DNA from: Mycolicibacterium fluoranthenivorans | GTDB taxonomy: Bacteria > Actinomycetota > Actinomycetes > Mycobacteriales > Mycobacteriaceae | Direction: 5' to 3' | Length of the DNA: 64,000 nt | NCBI RefSeq assembly: GCF_011758805.1 | Contig: NZ_JAANOW010000002.1 | Span: forward strand, 496,001 to 560,000 | Shown: one piece after another, positions 56,389 through 64,000 of the stretch | Numbering within the stretch: position 1 is the first letter of the stretch | Layout of the letters: each line of letters begins with the position of its first letter | Position numbers and translations under genes: made by a program | Notes under the pieces: generated by a model | Told to the model about the DNA's origin: nothing | Seen by the model: only the letters and a program-made list of their open reading frames with translations | Database searches by the model: none

Positions 56389-57217
56389 CGACTATCCGGT
56401 CTTCCCGGACACGTCGACCTGGCCCGTGGTGTTCCCGGAGTTGCCGCCCCACACCAACGGCAAGTTCTCCCGTCCGCCGCAGCATCCGTCGAAGGCCGCC
56501 GCCCCGAAGATCCCGGCCGACCAGGTGCCCAACCACGTCGCGGTGGTGATGGACGGTAACGGCCGGTGGGCCACCCAGCGTGGGCTGGGCCGCACCGAGG
56601 GCCACAAGATGGGCGAGGCGGTGCTCATCGACATCACCTGCGGTGCGATCGAACTCGGTATCAAACATCTGTCCGTCTATGCCTTCTCCACGGAGAACTG
56701 GAAACGCAGCACCGAAGAGGTGCGCTTCCTGATGGGCTTCAACCGGGAGGTGGTGCGGCGGCGCCGGGAGAATCTGGACGCCATGGGGGTGAACATGCGC
56801 TGGGTGGGTTCGCGCCCGCGGATGTGGAGCAGCGTGATCAAGGAGTTCGACATCGCCGAGCAGATGACGGTCGGTAACGACGTCATCACCGTCAACTACT
56901 GCGTGAACTACGGCGGGCGCACCGAGATCGTCGAGGCCGCGAAGGCCATCGCCGAGGAGGCCGTCGCGGGCAAGCTGAATCCCTCACGCATCTCCGAGGC
57001 GACCCTGGCCAAGCATCTGCACCGCCCCGACATCCCGGATGTCGACCTGTTCATCCGGACCTCGGGAGAGCAGCGGGCCAGCAACTTCATGATCTGGCAG
57101 GCGGCCTACGCCGAGTACGTCTTCCAGGACAAGCTGTGGCCCGACTACGACCGTCGTGACCTGTGGGCGGCGTGCGAGGAGTACGTCAACCGCAACCGGC
57201 GTTTCGGTAGGGCCTGA
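56324..57217 (+). CDS. uppS: Decaprenyl diphosphate synthase (UppS family)
   Basis: A 297-residue cis-prenyltransferase (orthologue of Rv2361c) that makes the decaprenyl phosphate carrier for cell-wall arabinogalactan and peptidoglycan. The catalytic motif [16 protein letters not shown] is near residue 72; [13 protein letters not shown] and the C-terminal [14 protein letters not shown] are family motifs. The ATG at 56324 gives the mycobacterial N-terminal extension with [16 protein letters not shown] and lies inside the recO 3' end. Confidence 0.95.
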   Translation: MALNREGKRGKSPYPQLAPAPDDYPVFPDTSTWPVVFPELPPHTNGKFSRPPQHPSKAAAPKIPADQVPNHVAVVMDGNGRWATQRGLGRTEGHKMGEAVLIDITCGAIELGIKHLSVYAFSTENWKRSTEEVRFLMGFNREVVRRRRENLDAMGVNMRWVGSRPRMWSSVIKEFDIAEQMTVGNDVITVNYCVNYGGRTEIVEAAKAIAEEAVAGKLNPSRISEATLAKHLHRPDIPDVDLFIRTSGEQRASNFMIWQAAYAEYVFQDKLWPDYDRRDLWAACEEYVNRNRRFGRA

Positions 57218-57219
57218 CG

Positions 57220-57666
57220 GTGGGGCTTTCCGGCGGGCTGGAGCGCGGCGACTCGGGGATGTCGTTGCAGCAGCGGTTGGCCGCCGTCGCCGAGGCGATC
57301 CTGCCCACCACCCATGAGGATGACGGTTCGCTCACCGTGCAGCACGACGGCACGTTCTCGTCGCTGCGGGTGGTGACCATCGCCGAGGGGCTGGACATGG
57401 TGGCGCTCACCCAGATGTTGGCCTGGGATCTGCCCTTGGACGCGAAACTTCGGGCGACGGTCGGCGAGCACGCGCACCAGACGCTGCTGGGCACGATATC
57501 GCTGACCGAGAAGGGCGCGGCGACGGGCGGTAATTCCCGCAAGCAGGCGGATGTGTTGCTGCGCTACAACTTTCCGGCGGCGGGCTTGACCGATGAGGCG
57601 CTCGGCACCCTGATCCTCATGGTGCTGTCCACCGGGGCCGACGTCCGGCGGGCGCTCCTAGGGTGA
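57220..57666 (+). CDS. Conserved hypothetical protein (Rv2360c-like)
   Basis: A 148-residue protein conserved in this position in mycobacteria. It has an alternating helix/strand pattern without catalytic motifs; SLTVQHDGTFSSLRVVTIAE and LTLLGT-like strands suggest a YbjN or chaperone-like fold, but I cannot assign a function. GTG at 57220, 2 nt after the uppS stop; an internal ATG at 57259 is an alternative. Ends in a GTGA overlap with the NUDIX gene. Confidence 0.75.
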   Translation: MGLSGGLERGDSGMSLQQRLAAVAEAILPTTHEDDGSLTVQHDGTFSSLRVVTIAEGLDMVALTQMLAWDLPLDAKLRATVGEHAHQTLLGTISLTEKGAATGGNSRKQADVLLRYNFPAAGLTDEALGTLILMVLSTGADVRRALLG

Positions 57667-58061
57667 GCGCCGTCATCCGGATCGTGGCGGCCGTCGTGCT
57701 CGATGACCGCAATCATGTGCTGGTGGTCCGCAAACGCGGCACGACGGCGTTCATGCAGCCCGGCGGCAAGATCGAACCCGGGGAGACCCCGGTCGAGGCG
57801 CTGCGCCGCGAGGTCCGGGAGGAACTCAATGCCGGCATCGTCGAGGCATCCCTCACCTCGCTGGGGCATCACGATGCGGCCGCGGCCAACGAACCGGGTC
57901 ACCGGGTGGCCGCCGACCTGTTCGTCGTCGGCCTCGACGGGCCACCGCAGCCGGGCGCTGAGATCGTCGAGATGGCATGGGTGGACCCGCACGCGCCGGG
58001 CGACCTCGAGCTGGCCCCGCTGACGCTTGGTGCGGTCCTGGAGTACGCCCGGGTCAGCTGA
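57663..58061 (+). CDS. NUDIX hydrolase (MutT-like)
   Basis: A 132-residue NUDIX enzyme. The box GGKIEPGETPVEALRREVRE followed by ELNAGI fits GX5EX7REUXEEXGU and binds the metal and diphosphate. Probably removes damaged or surplus nucleoside diphosphate derivatives; substrate not predictable. GTG start overlapping the preceding stop. Convergent with zur, overlapping by 8 nt. Confidence 0.9.
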   Translation: MSAVIRIVAAVVLDDRNHVLVVRKRGTTAFMQPGGKIEPGETPVEALRREVREELNAGIVEASLTSLGHHDAAAANEPGHRVAADLFVVGLDGPPQPGAEIVEMAWVDPHAPGDLELAPLTLGAVLEYARVS

Positions 58062-58446
58062 CGGCGCAGGAACCGCACACCCCGAAGATCTCGATGGTGT
58101 GGCTGACGTCGGTGAAGCCGTGTTGGGCCGCGACCTGCTCGGCCCACACTTCGGCCGCTCCACCTTCGACCTCCACGGTGGACCCGCAGACCCGGCACAC
58201 CAGGTGGTGGTGATGGTGATCGGAGCAGCGTCGGTACACCGATTCACCGGTGTCGGTGCGCAGCGTGTCGACCACCCCCGACGTGGCCATCGACTGCAGG
58301 GTCCGGTACACGGTGGTCAGCCCGATGTTCTCGCCGCGTTGCCGGAGTTCGTCGTGCAGTTCCTGGGCCGAGCGGAAGTCGTCGATGTTCTCCAGCAGCG
58401 CAGAGATGGCGGCCCGTTGCCGGGTGGCCCGCACGGGTGTATTCAT
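58054..58446 (-). CDS. zur: Zinc uptake regulator Zur (FurB)
   Basis: A 130-residue Fur-family repressor that senses zinc and controls zinc uptake and ribosomal paralogue genes. The metal site includes His77-His81 (a run of five His) with Cys84/Cys87 and Cys124/Cys127 as the structural CxxC pairs. The recognition helix region is [22 protein letters not shown] overlaps the smtB stop by 4 nt, so zur is cotranscribed with and controlled by SmtB. Confidence 0.95.
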   Translation of the reverse strand: MNTPVRATRQRAAISALLENIDDFRSAQELHDELRQRGENIGLTTVYRTLQSMATSGVVDTLRTDTGESVYRRCSDHHHHHLVCRVCGSTVEVEGGAAEVWAEQVAAQHGFTDVSHTIEIFGVCGSCAVS

Positions 58447-58796
58447 GCCACGTCCTCTCCGGCGTGGGTGACTGCGGCCAGCACGATCTCCGCGAGGTGC
58501 TGGTCGACCAGGCGGTACATCACCTCTCGGCCGCTGCGCTCGCCGGCGACCACGCCGGCGGCTTTGAGGATGCGCAGGTGCTGGCTGACCAGGGGCTGCG
58601 GCACCTCCAGGGCGTCGACCAGTTCGTGTACGCAGCGCGCGGATTCGCGGAGCTGAAGCACCAGGGCGATGCGCACCGGGGCGGCCAGCGCCCGCAGCAG
58701 GTCGCCCGCGGTGTCCAGGATCTCCCGGGGTGGCAGCTCGGGAGACGGCGTCGCGGGGTGTTCGTGCTCGTGACCGGTAGTGGAAACGGTTTTCAT
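58443..58796 (-). CDS. smtB: ArsR/SmtB-family zinc-responsive repressor SmtB
   Basis: A 117-residue winged-helix repressor. The DNA-binding part is [19 protein letters not shown]. The C-terminal helix has D98-x-H100-x10-H111-x2-E114, exactly the alpha-5 zinc site of SmtB. The N-terminus adds GHEHEH. In M. tuberculosis the orthologue Rv2358 represses the smtB-zur operon when zinc is low. A palindrome suited to its operator lies just upstream. Confidence 0.95.
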   Translation of the reverse strand: MKTVSTTGHEHEHPATPSPELPPREILDTAGDLLRALAAPVRIALVLQLRESARCVHELVDALEVPQPLVSQHLRILKAAGVVAGERSGREVMYRLVDQHLAEIVLAAVTHAGEDVA

Positions 58797-58810
58797 TATG
58801 GAGTCAGATT

Positions 58811-58830
58811 ACATGCATGTCTGCGCATGT
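58811..58830. promoter_or_regulatory. Candidate SmtB/Zur operator
   Basis: The perfect palindrome ACATGCATGT at 58811-58820 is followed by a related half GCGCATGT at 58823-58830, 15 nt upstream of smtB and in the intergenic region shared with glyS. Autoregulation by SmtB is known in M. tuberculosis; the exact site here is inferred. Confidence 0.4.
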
Positions 58831-58878
58831 CAACGCTTTCCGGGGACTCCCGCGGCGTGGCGCGCCAACGCTCATCGG

Positions 58879-58884
58879 TACCCT
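58879..58884 (+). promoter_or_regulatory. -10 element of glyS (leaderless)
   Basis: TACCCT fits TANNNT and lies 8 nt before the GTG of glyS, so transcription would begin at or next to the start codon. No ribosome-binding site is visible before the GTG, consistent with a leaderless mRNA. Confidence 0.45.
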
Positions 58885-58892
58885 GTCAACCC

Positions 58893-60278
58893 GTGGCATC
58901 CATCATCGACACCGTCGCGAACCTGGCGAAACGCCGTGGCCTGGTCTTCCAATCCGGCGAGATCTACGGCGGCACGAAGTCGGCGTGGGACTACGGGCCA
59001 CTCGGGGTGGAGCTCAAGGAGAACATCAAGAAGCAGTGGTGGCGGTCCGTGGTCACCGGTCGCGACGATGTCGTCGGCCTGGACAGCGCGATCATCCTGC
59101 CGCGCCAGGTGTGGGTGGCCTCCGGCCACGTCGCGGTGTTCAACGACCCGCTGGTGGAATGCCTGAACTGCCATAAGCGGCACCGGCAGGACCACCTGCA
59201 GGAGGCGTACGCGGCCAAGAAGAATCTCGATGACCCCGATGCGGTCCCGATGACGGAGATCGTCTGCCCGGACTGCGGCACCAAGGGGCAGTGGACCGAG
59301 CCGCGTGACTTCAACATGATGCTCAAGACCTACCTCGGCCCCATCGAGTCCGAGGAGGGGCTGCACTACCTGCGGCCCGAAACCGCGCAGGGCATCTTCG
59401 TCAACTTCGCCAACGTGGTGACCACCGCACGCAAGAAGCCGCCGTTCGGCATCGGCCAGATCGGCAAGAGCTTCCGCAACGAGATCACCCCGGGCAATTT
59501 CATCTTCCGGACCCGTGAGTTCGAGCAGATGGAGATGGAGTTCTTCGTCGAGCCGTCCACCGCGCCGGAGTGGCACAAGTACTGGATCGAGACCCGGCTG
59601 AAGTGGTACACCGACCTGGGTATCGCTCCGGAGAATCTGCGGCTCTACGAGCACCCGCTGGAGAAGCTGTCGCACTACAGCGCCGGCACCACCGATATCG
59701 AGTACAAGTTCGGCTTCGCCGGCAGCCCGTGGGGTGAGCTGGAAGGTATCGCCAACCGCACCAACCACGACTTGTCCAGCCACGCAAAGGCATCCGGTGT
59801 CGATCTGTCGTACTACGACCAGGGCACCGACACCCGCTACGTGCCCTACGTGATCGAACCGGCAGCCGGCCTGACCCGTTCGCTGATGGCGTTCCTGGTC
59901 GACGCGTATCACGAGGATGAGGCCCCCAATGCCAAGGGCGGGGTGGACAAGCGCACCGTGCTCAAGCTCGATCCGCGGCTGGCCCCGGTCAAGGCGGCCG
60001 TACTTCCGTTGTCGCGCAACGCCGATCTGTCGCCGAAGGCCCGCGACCTGGCAGCCGAACTGCGGCAGTCCTGGAACATCGAGTTCGACGACGCGGGTGC
60101 GATCGGCCGGCGCTACCGCCGTCAGGACGAGATCGGCACGCCGTTCTGCATCACGCTGGACTTCGACTCACTGGAGGATCAGGCCGTCACCATCCGCGAG
60201 CGCGACGCCATGACGCAGGAGCGGGTGGCCATCTCGGAGGTGTCGAACTACCTGGCGGTCCGGCTCAAGGGCGCCTAG
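58893..60278 (+). CDS. glyS: Glycyl-tRNA synthetase GlyS (alpha2 type)
   Basis: A 461-residue class II aminoacyl-tRNA synthetase, about the same length as M. tuberculosis Gly[21 protein letters not shown] at the N-terminus, [17 protein letters not shown], the motif 2 region [20 protein letters not shown] and the late [17 protein letters not shown] are diagnostic. A CLNC/CPDC pair lies in the insertion. GTG at 58893 is chosen because of the leaderless -10 and alignment with known starts. Confidence 0.97.
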   Translation: MASIIDTVANLAKRRGLVFQSGEIYGGTKSAWDYGPLGVELKENIKKQWWRSVVTGRDDVVGLDSAIILPRQVWVASGHVAVFNDPLVECLNCHKRHRQDHLQEAYAAKKNLDDPDAVPMTEIVCPDCGTKGQWTEPRDFNMMLKTYLGPIESEEGLHYLRPETAQGIFVNFANVVTTARKKPPFGIGQIGKSFRNEITPGNFIFRTREFEQMEMEFFVEPSTAPEWHKYWIETRLKWYTDLGIAPENLRLYEHPLEKLSHYSAGTTDIEYKFGFAGSPWGELEGIANRTNHDLSSHAKASGVDLSYYDQGTDTRYVPYVIEPAAGLTRSLMAFLVDAYHEDEAPNAKGGVDKRTVLKLDPRLAPVKAAVLPLSRNADLSPKARDLAAELRQSWNIEFDDAGAIGRRYRRQDEIGTPFCITLDFDSLEDQAVTIRERDAMTQERVAISEVSNYLAVRLKGA

Positions 60279-60355
60279 CGCCTCGGTTCGGAATTGCTGC
60301 TCCAGAGGCACTCCCGGCTCGCCTAGCATGGTGAGGCACTGGAGTGAAGGGGGCG

Positions 60356-60862
60356 ATGATCAGCGTTCTGGGGGCATTTCTTACGACGTGGGATGACGCC
60401 CGCGCGACACTCGGCGCCGGAACACCGGTGGACGGATCCCGGTTCGACATGGGTGGCCGGCTCGACGAGTTGCACCGCACGGTCGCGGCGGCGACGCCCG
60501 GGTCCGCGTGGACGGGTTCGTCGGCAGAGGCGTACACCGACCGCAACCACCAACTGGCCGCCACCTTGGCCCGGCTCGCCGAACTCGATCGGCGTCTCGG
60601 CGCCGAGGTCGATCGGTCCGCCCAGGTGGTGGCCGCCGGTCGCCGGGACCTGGATGCGGTCAAGCAGTGGGTGCTCAGTGCCGCTGCCAGCGTGCCGCCG
60701 AACGCCGCGGGTGAGCGCGCCCTGATGCCGGTGGTGTCCAAAGGCGTCGCCGACGTCGCCGATATCGTGCAGCGGTCGAACAGCGATATGAGCGGTATCG
60801 CCACGCGGATCCGCGATATCGGCAACGGCTATCAGGCGCTCACCGGTCGCGAGGGCGGGTGA
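60356..60862 (+). CDS. EspA/EspE-like type VII secretion-associated protein, short
   Basis: A 168-residue protein resembling the N-terminal domain of EspA/EspE: the core PGSAWTGSSAEAYTDRN (a WxG-like turn), then LAELDRRLGAEV and DLDAVKQWV match the spacing of EspA (DGWLGSAADKY, LADLDRQL). EspA itself is about 390 residues; here only the helical N-domain is present. ATG at 60356 gives MISVLGAFLTTW; a GTG 12 nt upstream is possible. It is followed by a coupled lipoprotein. No ESX genes are in the window. Confidence 0.7.
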   Translation: MISVLGAFLTTWDDARATLGAGTPVDGSRFDMGGRLDELHRTVAAATPGSAWTGSSAEAYTDRNHQLAATLARLAELDRRLGAEVDRSAQVVAAGRRDLDAVKQWVLSAAASVPPNAAGERALMPVVSKGVADVADIVQRSNSDMSGIATRIRDIGNGYQALTGREGG

Positions 60863-61332
60863 AGGTGGCTGACCGGTCACGATTGCCAGTGATTCTGGCG
60901 GCCTTGTTGATGATGCTGGGTGCGTTGTCGGCATGCGCGACGCATGACGCGATTCGCGACGGAGGAGATCAGAAGATGCCTGTTCCGGCAGAGACGGCCG
61001 CGAAATTCGGTGAGGTGACGTTGCCGCAAGGCGTACAGGTGCTGGGCACCGACACCGATTCAGGCCGAGACACCCGCTACCGGTTGGCGTTACAGATGAC
61101 CGACACGCAGCTGCGTGAATTCCTCCCGCAGTTCCCCGAGACACCCGAGAAGTCCGAGATCCCGAAATCCACGCCGGTGATCGCCGGGCCGGCGCTGAGT
61201 TCGGCACCTGATCCGCTCTACGCCCAAGATCAGATCATCACCACCGATCACGGCACGGTCACCCGGGAGGTCATCGTCGACCAGCGGGCGCCCGACGAGG
61301 TGTACGTGCACCTCTCGCTTTACACCACCTGA
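60859..61332 (+). CDS. Putative lipoprotein
   Basis: A 157-residue protein with a lipoprotein signal: ILAALLMMLGALSAC, where LSAC is the lipobox. The mature part has beta-type segments (TRYRLALQMTDTQLREFLPQ) and no known motif. The GTG overlaps the preceding stop by 4 nt, so it is made with the EspA-like protein; this pairing of a type VII substrate-like protein with a lipoprotein is common in mycobacteria. Its 3' end overlaps the convergent DUF302 gene by 13 nt. Confidence 0.75.
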   Translation: MKVADRSRLPVILAALLMMLGALSACATHDAIRDGGDQKMPVPAETAAKFGEVTLPQGVQVLGTDTDSGRDTRYRLALQMTDTQLREFLPQFPETPEKSEIPKSTPVIAGPALSSAPDPLYAQDQIITTDHGTVTREVIVDQRAPDEVYVHLSLYTT

Positions 61333-61829
61333 TCGCGCAGCGCCGCAGGCACATCCCCGCCGAGCAGATCGACGAGTGTCGCCAGCAGGCCGTCGAGTTC
61401 GACACCCACCGCGGTGATCGCCGCGTTCCCGTAACTGCCGAACAGCAGGCTGGGCTGGTCGACGGCCAGCACGGTGCTCTCGGGCCCGGCGTAGAGCAGC
61501 GTGCGCAGGGGCGCGTGCAGCATGACGCCGGGATCGTGGCGATACATCCGTTCGGCGATGGTGTGATTGCCCATCAGGTATTCGGTGGCACGCCCTGTCG
61601 ATCCGGACGCGGTCATGGTGGGCGTCACGTCGATCTGTGCATATCGCAGGAAGCCGTGCGGCGCCTGGGATTTCGCTTCGGCGACCACCTCGTCCCAGGT
61701 GCCCGCCCGTGCGAAGCGCTCGTGGTCGATCACCGGGACCAGGGTCTCGTAGTGCGTGCGGGCGTCCGCGTAGCTGCCCGGCAGGCTGATCAGCAGGCGC
61801 CGGTTCAGGTACTCGACGGAGGTGCTCAC
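61320..61829 (-). CDS. DUF302 domain protein
   Basis: A 169-residue protein of the DUF302 family. LRYAQIDVTPTM and ATEYLMGNHTIAERMYRHDP are the family core, and LHAPLRTLLYAGPE follows. Function unknown; the family often accompanies oxidoreductases. GTG at 61829 overlaps the alcohol dehydrogenase stop by 4 nt. Confidence 0.8.
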   Translation of the reverse strand: MSTSVEYLNRRLLISLPGSYADARTHYETLVPVIDHERFARAGTWDEVVAEAKSQAPHGFLRYAQIDVTPTMTASGSTGRATEYLMGNHTIAERMYRHDPGVMLHAPLRTLLYAGPESTVLAVDQPSLLFGSYGNAAITAVGVELDGLLATLVDLLGGDVPAALRDQVV

Positions 61830-62851
61830 CGGTCGGCCCCCGCGATGTCCAGTACCACGCGGAAGCGGGCCTGGCCGGACATCATTCGCTCGTAGGCCTG
61901 TGGGGCTTGTTCGAACGGCATGACCTCGATCATCGGGGCGATATCGTTGGCGACGCTGAATGCCAGGTTGTCCTCGTTCTCGATGGCGGAGCCGGTGAGG
62001 CTGCCGACCACATGGCGTCCACCGAAGATCAGGTCGGCGGTGTTCACCGCGATCGGGTCGGGTGCGGCGCCCACCACGACGAGTTGCCCACGTGGCCGCA
62101 AACCACTGACCAGCGGCCCCATCGATGCGCCGCTGGCCGCGGTGGCGATGATGGCGGCGGCCCCGCCGAGGGCGGTCAGTGCCGCACCGGGATCCTCGGC
62201 GGCGCTGTCGATGTAGAAGTCGGCGCCCAGTGTCTTTGCCAGGTCCGCTTTTTCGGGGCCACGGGCGATCGCGGCCACCCGGTAGCCGAGTTTGTGGGCA
62301 TATTGCACGCCCAGATGACCCAGGCCGCCGATGCCTTGAACTCCAACCAGGGCGCCGGGTGCGGCGGACGTGGACCGCAAGGCGTTGAAGGTCGTCAGGC
62401 CGGCGCACAGCAGGGGAGCGGCGAGGTGGGCGTCGATCCCGTCGGGGATGCGTACCAGTCCGGTGGCGCGGGCATGGACCACCTCGGCATAGCCGCCGTC
62501 GGCGCTGGTCCCGGGTGTCGGCTGATCGAGACAGTTGACGAAATCGCCACGGCGGCAGAACTCGCATTCGTTGCATTGCCCGCCGAGGAAGCCGATGCCG
62601 ACCCGGTCGCCGGGGGCCCAGGCATGTACCCCGTCGCCGACGGCGTCCACCACACCGACGATCTCGTGGCCGGGCACCACCGGCTGCTGCGGGTCGGGTC
62701 GTTGTCCCTCGACGGCCAGCACGTCGCTGTGGCAGACCCCGCAGCTGAGCACCCGAACCCGGACCTCGCCGGCGGCGGGTTCGACCACCTCGCGCTCGAC
62801 GAGTGCGAACTCGCGTTGCCCGGTGACTTGGAAGGCTTTGTAGGTAGCCAT
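61826..62851 (-). CDS. Zinc-dependent alcohol dehydrogenase
   Basis: A 341-residue medium-chain dehydrogenase. Catalytic zinc ligands: Cys in SCGVCHSD and GHE (near 62); structural zinc: GQCNECEFCRRGDFVNC. NAD(P)-binding GIGGLGHLGVQYAHKLG near 170. It probably oxidises primary alcohols or reduces aldehydes. ATG at 62851; 14 nt downstream of the SDR gene, and coupled to DUF302. Confidence 0.92.
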   Translation of the reverse strand: MATYKAFQVTGQREFALVEREVVEPAAGEVRVRVLSCGVCHSDVLAVEGQRPDPQQPVVPGHEIVGVVDAVGDGVHAWAPGDRVGIGFLGGQCNECEFCRRGDFVNCLDQPTPGTSADGGYAEVVHARATGLVRIPDGIDAHLAAPLLCAGLTTFNALRSTSAAPGALVGVQGIGGLGHLGVQYAHKLGYRVAAIARGPEKADLAKTLGADFYIDSAAEDPGAALTALGGAAAIIATAASGASMGPLVSGLRPRGQLVVVGAAPDPIAVNTADLIFGGRHVVGSLTGSAIENEDNLAFSVANDIAPMIEVMPFEQAPQAYERMMSGQARFRVVLDIAGADR

Positions 62852-62865
62852 GTTTCGGATTCTTC

Positions 62866-63543
62866 CTAGGCGGCGGGGAAGAGGGGAGCGTGCACCTGGC
62901 GGGTCAGGTCGTCGGCGAGCACTTCCGGCGCGCCGGCGACGATACCGTCGACGATCTGCCGGGCCACATCGGCCGGGTCGTTCTTCGGCACATCGAGATC
63001 TGCCGTCATATCGGTGTCGGTATAAGCCAGGTAGGCGCCGATGACGGTGGTGCCTTGCTGCTGCAGCTCCAGTCGCAGCGAGTTCGTTGCCGACCACAGC
63101 GCCGCCTTGGAGACGCCGTAGGAGCCGTAACCGGGCAGCCAGGACAGCACGGAGGCGATGTTGACGATGGTGGCCTGACGGCCGGCGAGCAGGGGGGCGA
63201 AAGCTTGGGTGACCCGCAGTGCGCCATAGAGATTGGTGTCCAGCACGGAACGGACGTCGTCGAGATCGTCCTGCAGCAGCGACGTGCCCCCGAGTACGCC
63301 GGCGTTGTTGACCACGATGGTGGCGTCGGCGGCGGTGTGCGCCAGCTGGGCGACCGACTCGGCGTCGGTGACATCGGCCTGGATCACCACCACGCGCGGA
63401 TCGTCGGACGTGCCCGGGCGCCGGCTGGTCGAGTACACCTTGGCTGCCCCGGCCTCCAACAGGGCGGCGACGATCGCCTTGCCCAAGCCTTGTTGCCCGC
63501 CGGTCACCAGAGCGGTTGCGCCGGCTACCTGAGTTCCTGTCAT
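62866..63543 (-). CDS. Short-chain dehydrogenase/reductase
   Basis: A 225-residue SDR. Cofactor motif VTGGQQGLGKA near residue 13; NNAGVL near 80; catalytic Ser in NIASVLSWLPG and YGVSK (YxxxK) near 141. ATG at 63543 with AAGGAG upstream. First gene of the SDR-alcohol dehydrogenase-DUF302 operon, divergent from hxlR. Substrate unknown; carbonyl detoxification fits the context. Confidence 0.9.
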   Translation of the reverse strand: MTGTQVAGATALVTGGQQGLGKAIVAALLEAGAAKVYSTSRRPGTSDDPRVVVIQADVTDAESVAQLAHTAADATIVVNNAGVLGGTSLLQDDLDDVRSVLDTNLYGALRVTQAFAPLLAGRQATIVNIASVLSWLPGYGSYGVSKAALWSATNSLRLELQQQGTTVIGAYLAYTDTDMTADLDVPKNDPADVARQIVDGIVAGAPEVLADDLTRQVHAPLFPAA

Positions 63544-63587
63544 GGTCTTCTCCTTCGCTTGTGCCCTCGTCAACGTAGCAGTGCTGA

Positions 63588-63602
63588 GTTGGAATTTCCA
63601 AC
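63588..63602. promoter_or_regulatory. Candidate HxlR operator
   Basis: GTTGGAATTTCCAAC is a perfect palindrome (7-bp arms, one central base) between the divergent SDR and hxlR genes, just upstream of the hxlR -10. It is the obvious binding site for the HxlR-type regulator. Confidence 0.6.
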
Positions 63603-63607
63603 CTAGG

Positions 63608-63613
63608 TAGAAT
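63608..63613 (+). promoter_or_regulatory. -10 element of hxlR-like gene (leaderless)
   Basis: TAGAAT fits TANNNT and ends 6 nt before the ATG at 63620, placing transcription initiation at the start codon. No ribosome-binding site precedes the ATG. Confidence 0.55.
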
Positions 63614-63619
63614 GTGACG

Positions 63620-64000
63620 ATGCGCACCGATTCGTGGATCGACAATCCCTGCCCGATCGCCCGCACCATGGCCGTCCTGGGACAGCGGTGGGCGGTGCTG
63701 ATCATCCGTGAGGCGCTGCTGGGCCGGTCACGATTCTCCGAGTTCAAGGAGCGGCTCGGGATCGCCTCGGATGTCCTCAGCACCCGGTTGTCCGAGCTGG
63801 TCGACGCCGGAATCCTCCAGGTGGTCGACTATCAGGAACCGGGCGACCGCACCCGCAGCCGATATCTGCTCACCGAGGCCGGGCATGATCTGATCCCCGT
63901 CCTGGCCGCCATCGGCCAGTGGGGTCACCGTCATCTGGCCCGCGAGCACAGCAGCGCGTACCGGTTCGTCGAAGCCGAGACCGGCGAATCCGTGGCCATC
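63620..64000 (+). CDS. HxlR-family winged-helix regulator (3'-partial)
   Basis: The frame is open from the ATG to the window end (127 codons, no stop), so the gene continues outside. The start MRTDSWIDNPCPIARTMAVL carries Cys11, the position that senses thiol-reactive compounds in HxlR/HypR/YodB-type regulators. GQRWAVLIIREALLGRSRFS and SDVLSTRLSELVDAGIL form the winged helix. It likely controls the divergent SDR-alcohol dehydrogenase operon through the palindrome in between. Confidence 0.88.
   Translation, partial: MRTDSWIDNPCPIARTMAVLGQRWAVLIIREALLGRSRFSEFKERLGIASDVLSTRLSELVDAGILQVVDYQEPGDRTRSRYLLTEAGHDLIPVLAAIGQWGHRHLAREHSSAYRFVEAETGESVAI

Overview
The window looks like chromosomal DNA of a rapid-growing, environmental Mycobacterium (Mycolicibacterium type). 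Base composition is GC-rich throughout. GTG starts are common, genes are packed with 4-nt GTGA/ATGA overlaps, and several genes appear to be read from leaderless promoters. Gene content and order follow the M. tuberculosis block Rv2357c-Rv2398c closely (cysW/cysA, sirB, cysH, sirA, hemW, mbtI, mbtA-H, hrcA, dnaJ2, rsmE, phoH1, ybeY, era, amiA2, recO, uppS, zur, smtB, glyS), interrupted by accessory insertions. I saw no rRNA, tRNA, CRISPR array, insertion sequence or phage gene. Region 1 (1-4950) is sulfate assimilation. The end of a sulfate ABC permease (cysW) and its ATPase cysA converge exactly on sirB-cysH-sirA, a reverse-strand operon for APS reduction, sulfite reduction and siroheme ferrochelation. 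Upstream of sirA is a 31-codon leaderless ORF ending in a cysteine cluster, followed by a hairpin that covers the sirA Shine-Dalgarno sequence: a cysteine-sensing attenuator. Region 2 (5014-32703) holds hemW and then an iron-regulated mycobactin locus. IdeR-type iron boxes precede an IrtAB-like ABC pair that lacks the siderophore-interaction domain, precede mbtI, and sit between divergent mbtA and mbtB. The assembly line runs mbtB-T-C-D-E-F-G-H: MbtI makes salicylate, MbtA loads it, MbtB forms the phenyloxazoline, MbtC/D supply the polyketide unit, MbtE/F add the lysine-derived units, MbtG hydroxylates lysine, and MbtH is the adenylation chaperone. mbtJ is absent. Region 3 (32708-41446) is an accessory locus inserted after mbtH. 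A reverse operon (TetR regulator, UGT-type glycosyltransferase, maltokinase/glucosamine-kinase-like kinase, SIS isomerase, PuuB-like FAD oxidase) is divergent from an aldehyde dehydrogenase and an APC permease. This looks like an inducible amine or amino-sugar pathway and is the least described system here. Region 4 (41563-49199) carries a secreted fasciclin protein (MPT70 family), a SigF-type promoter driving a phospholipase D-like enzyme, a conserved small protein, hrcA-dnaJ2-rsmE, a DctA transporter and a 55-residue secreted protein. Region 5 (49325-60278) is core housekeeping: phoH, ybeY, a CorC-like protein, era, a CAP-like secreted protein, an amidase, recO, uppS, a NUDIX enzyme, the zinc regulators smtB-zur, and glyS. 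Region 6 (60356-64000) is accessory: an orphan EspA/EspE-like protein with a lipoprotein, then an SDR-alcohol dehydrogenase-DUF302 operon divergent from an HxlR-type regulator that runs off the window.
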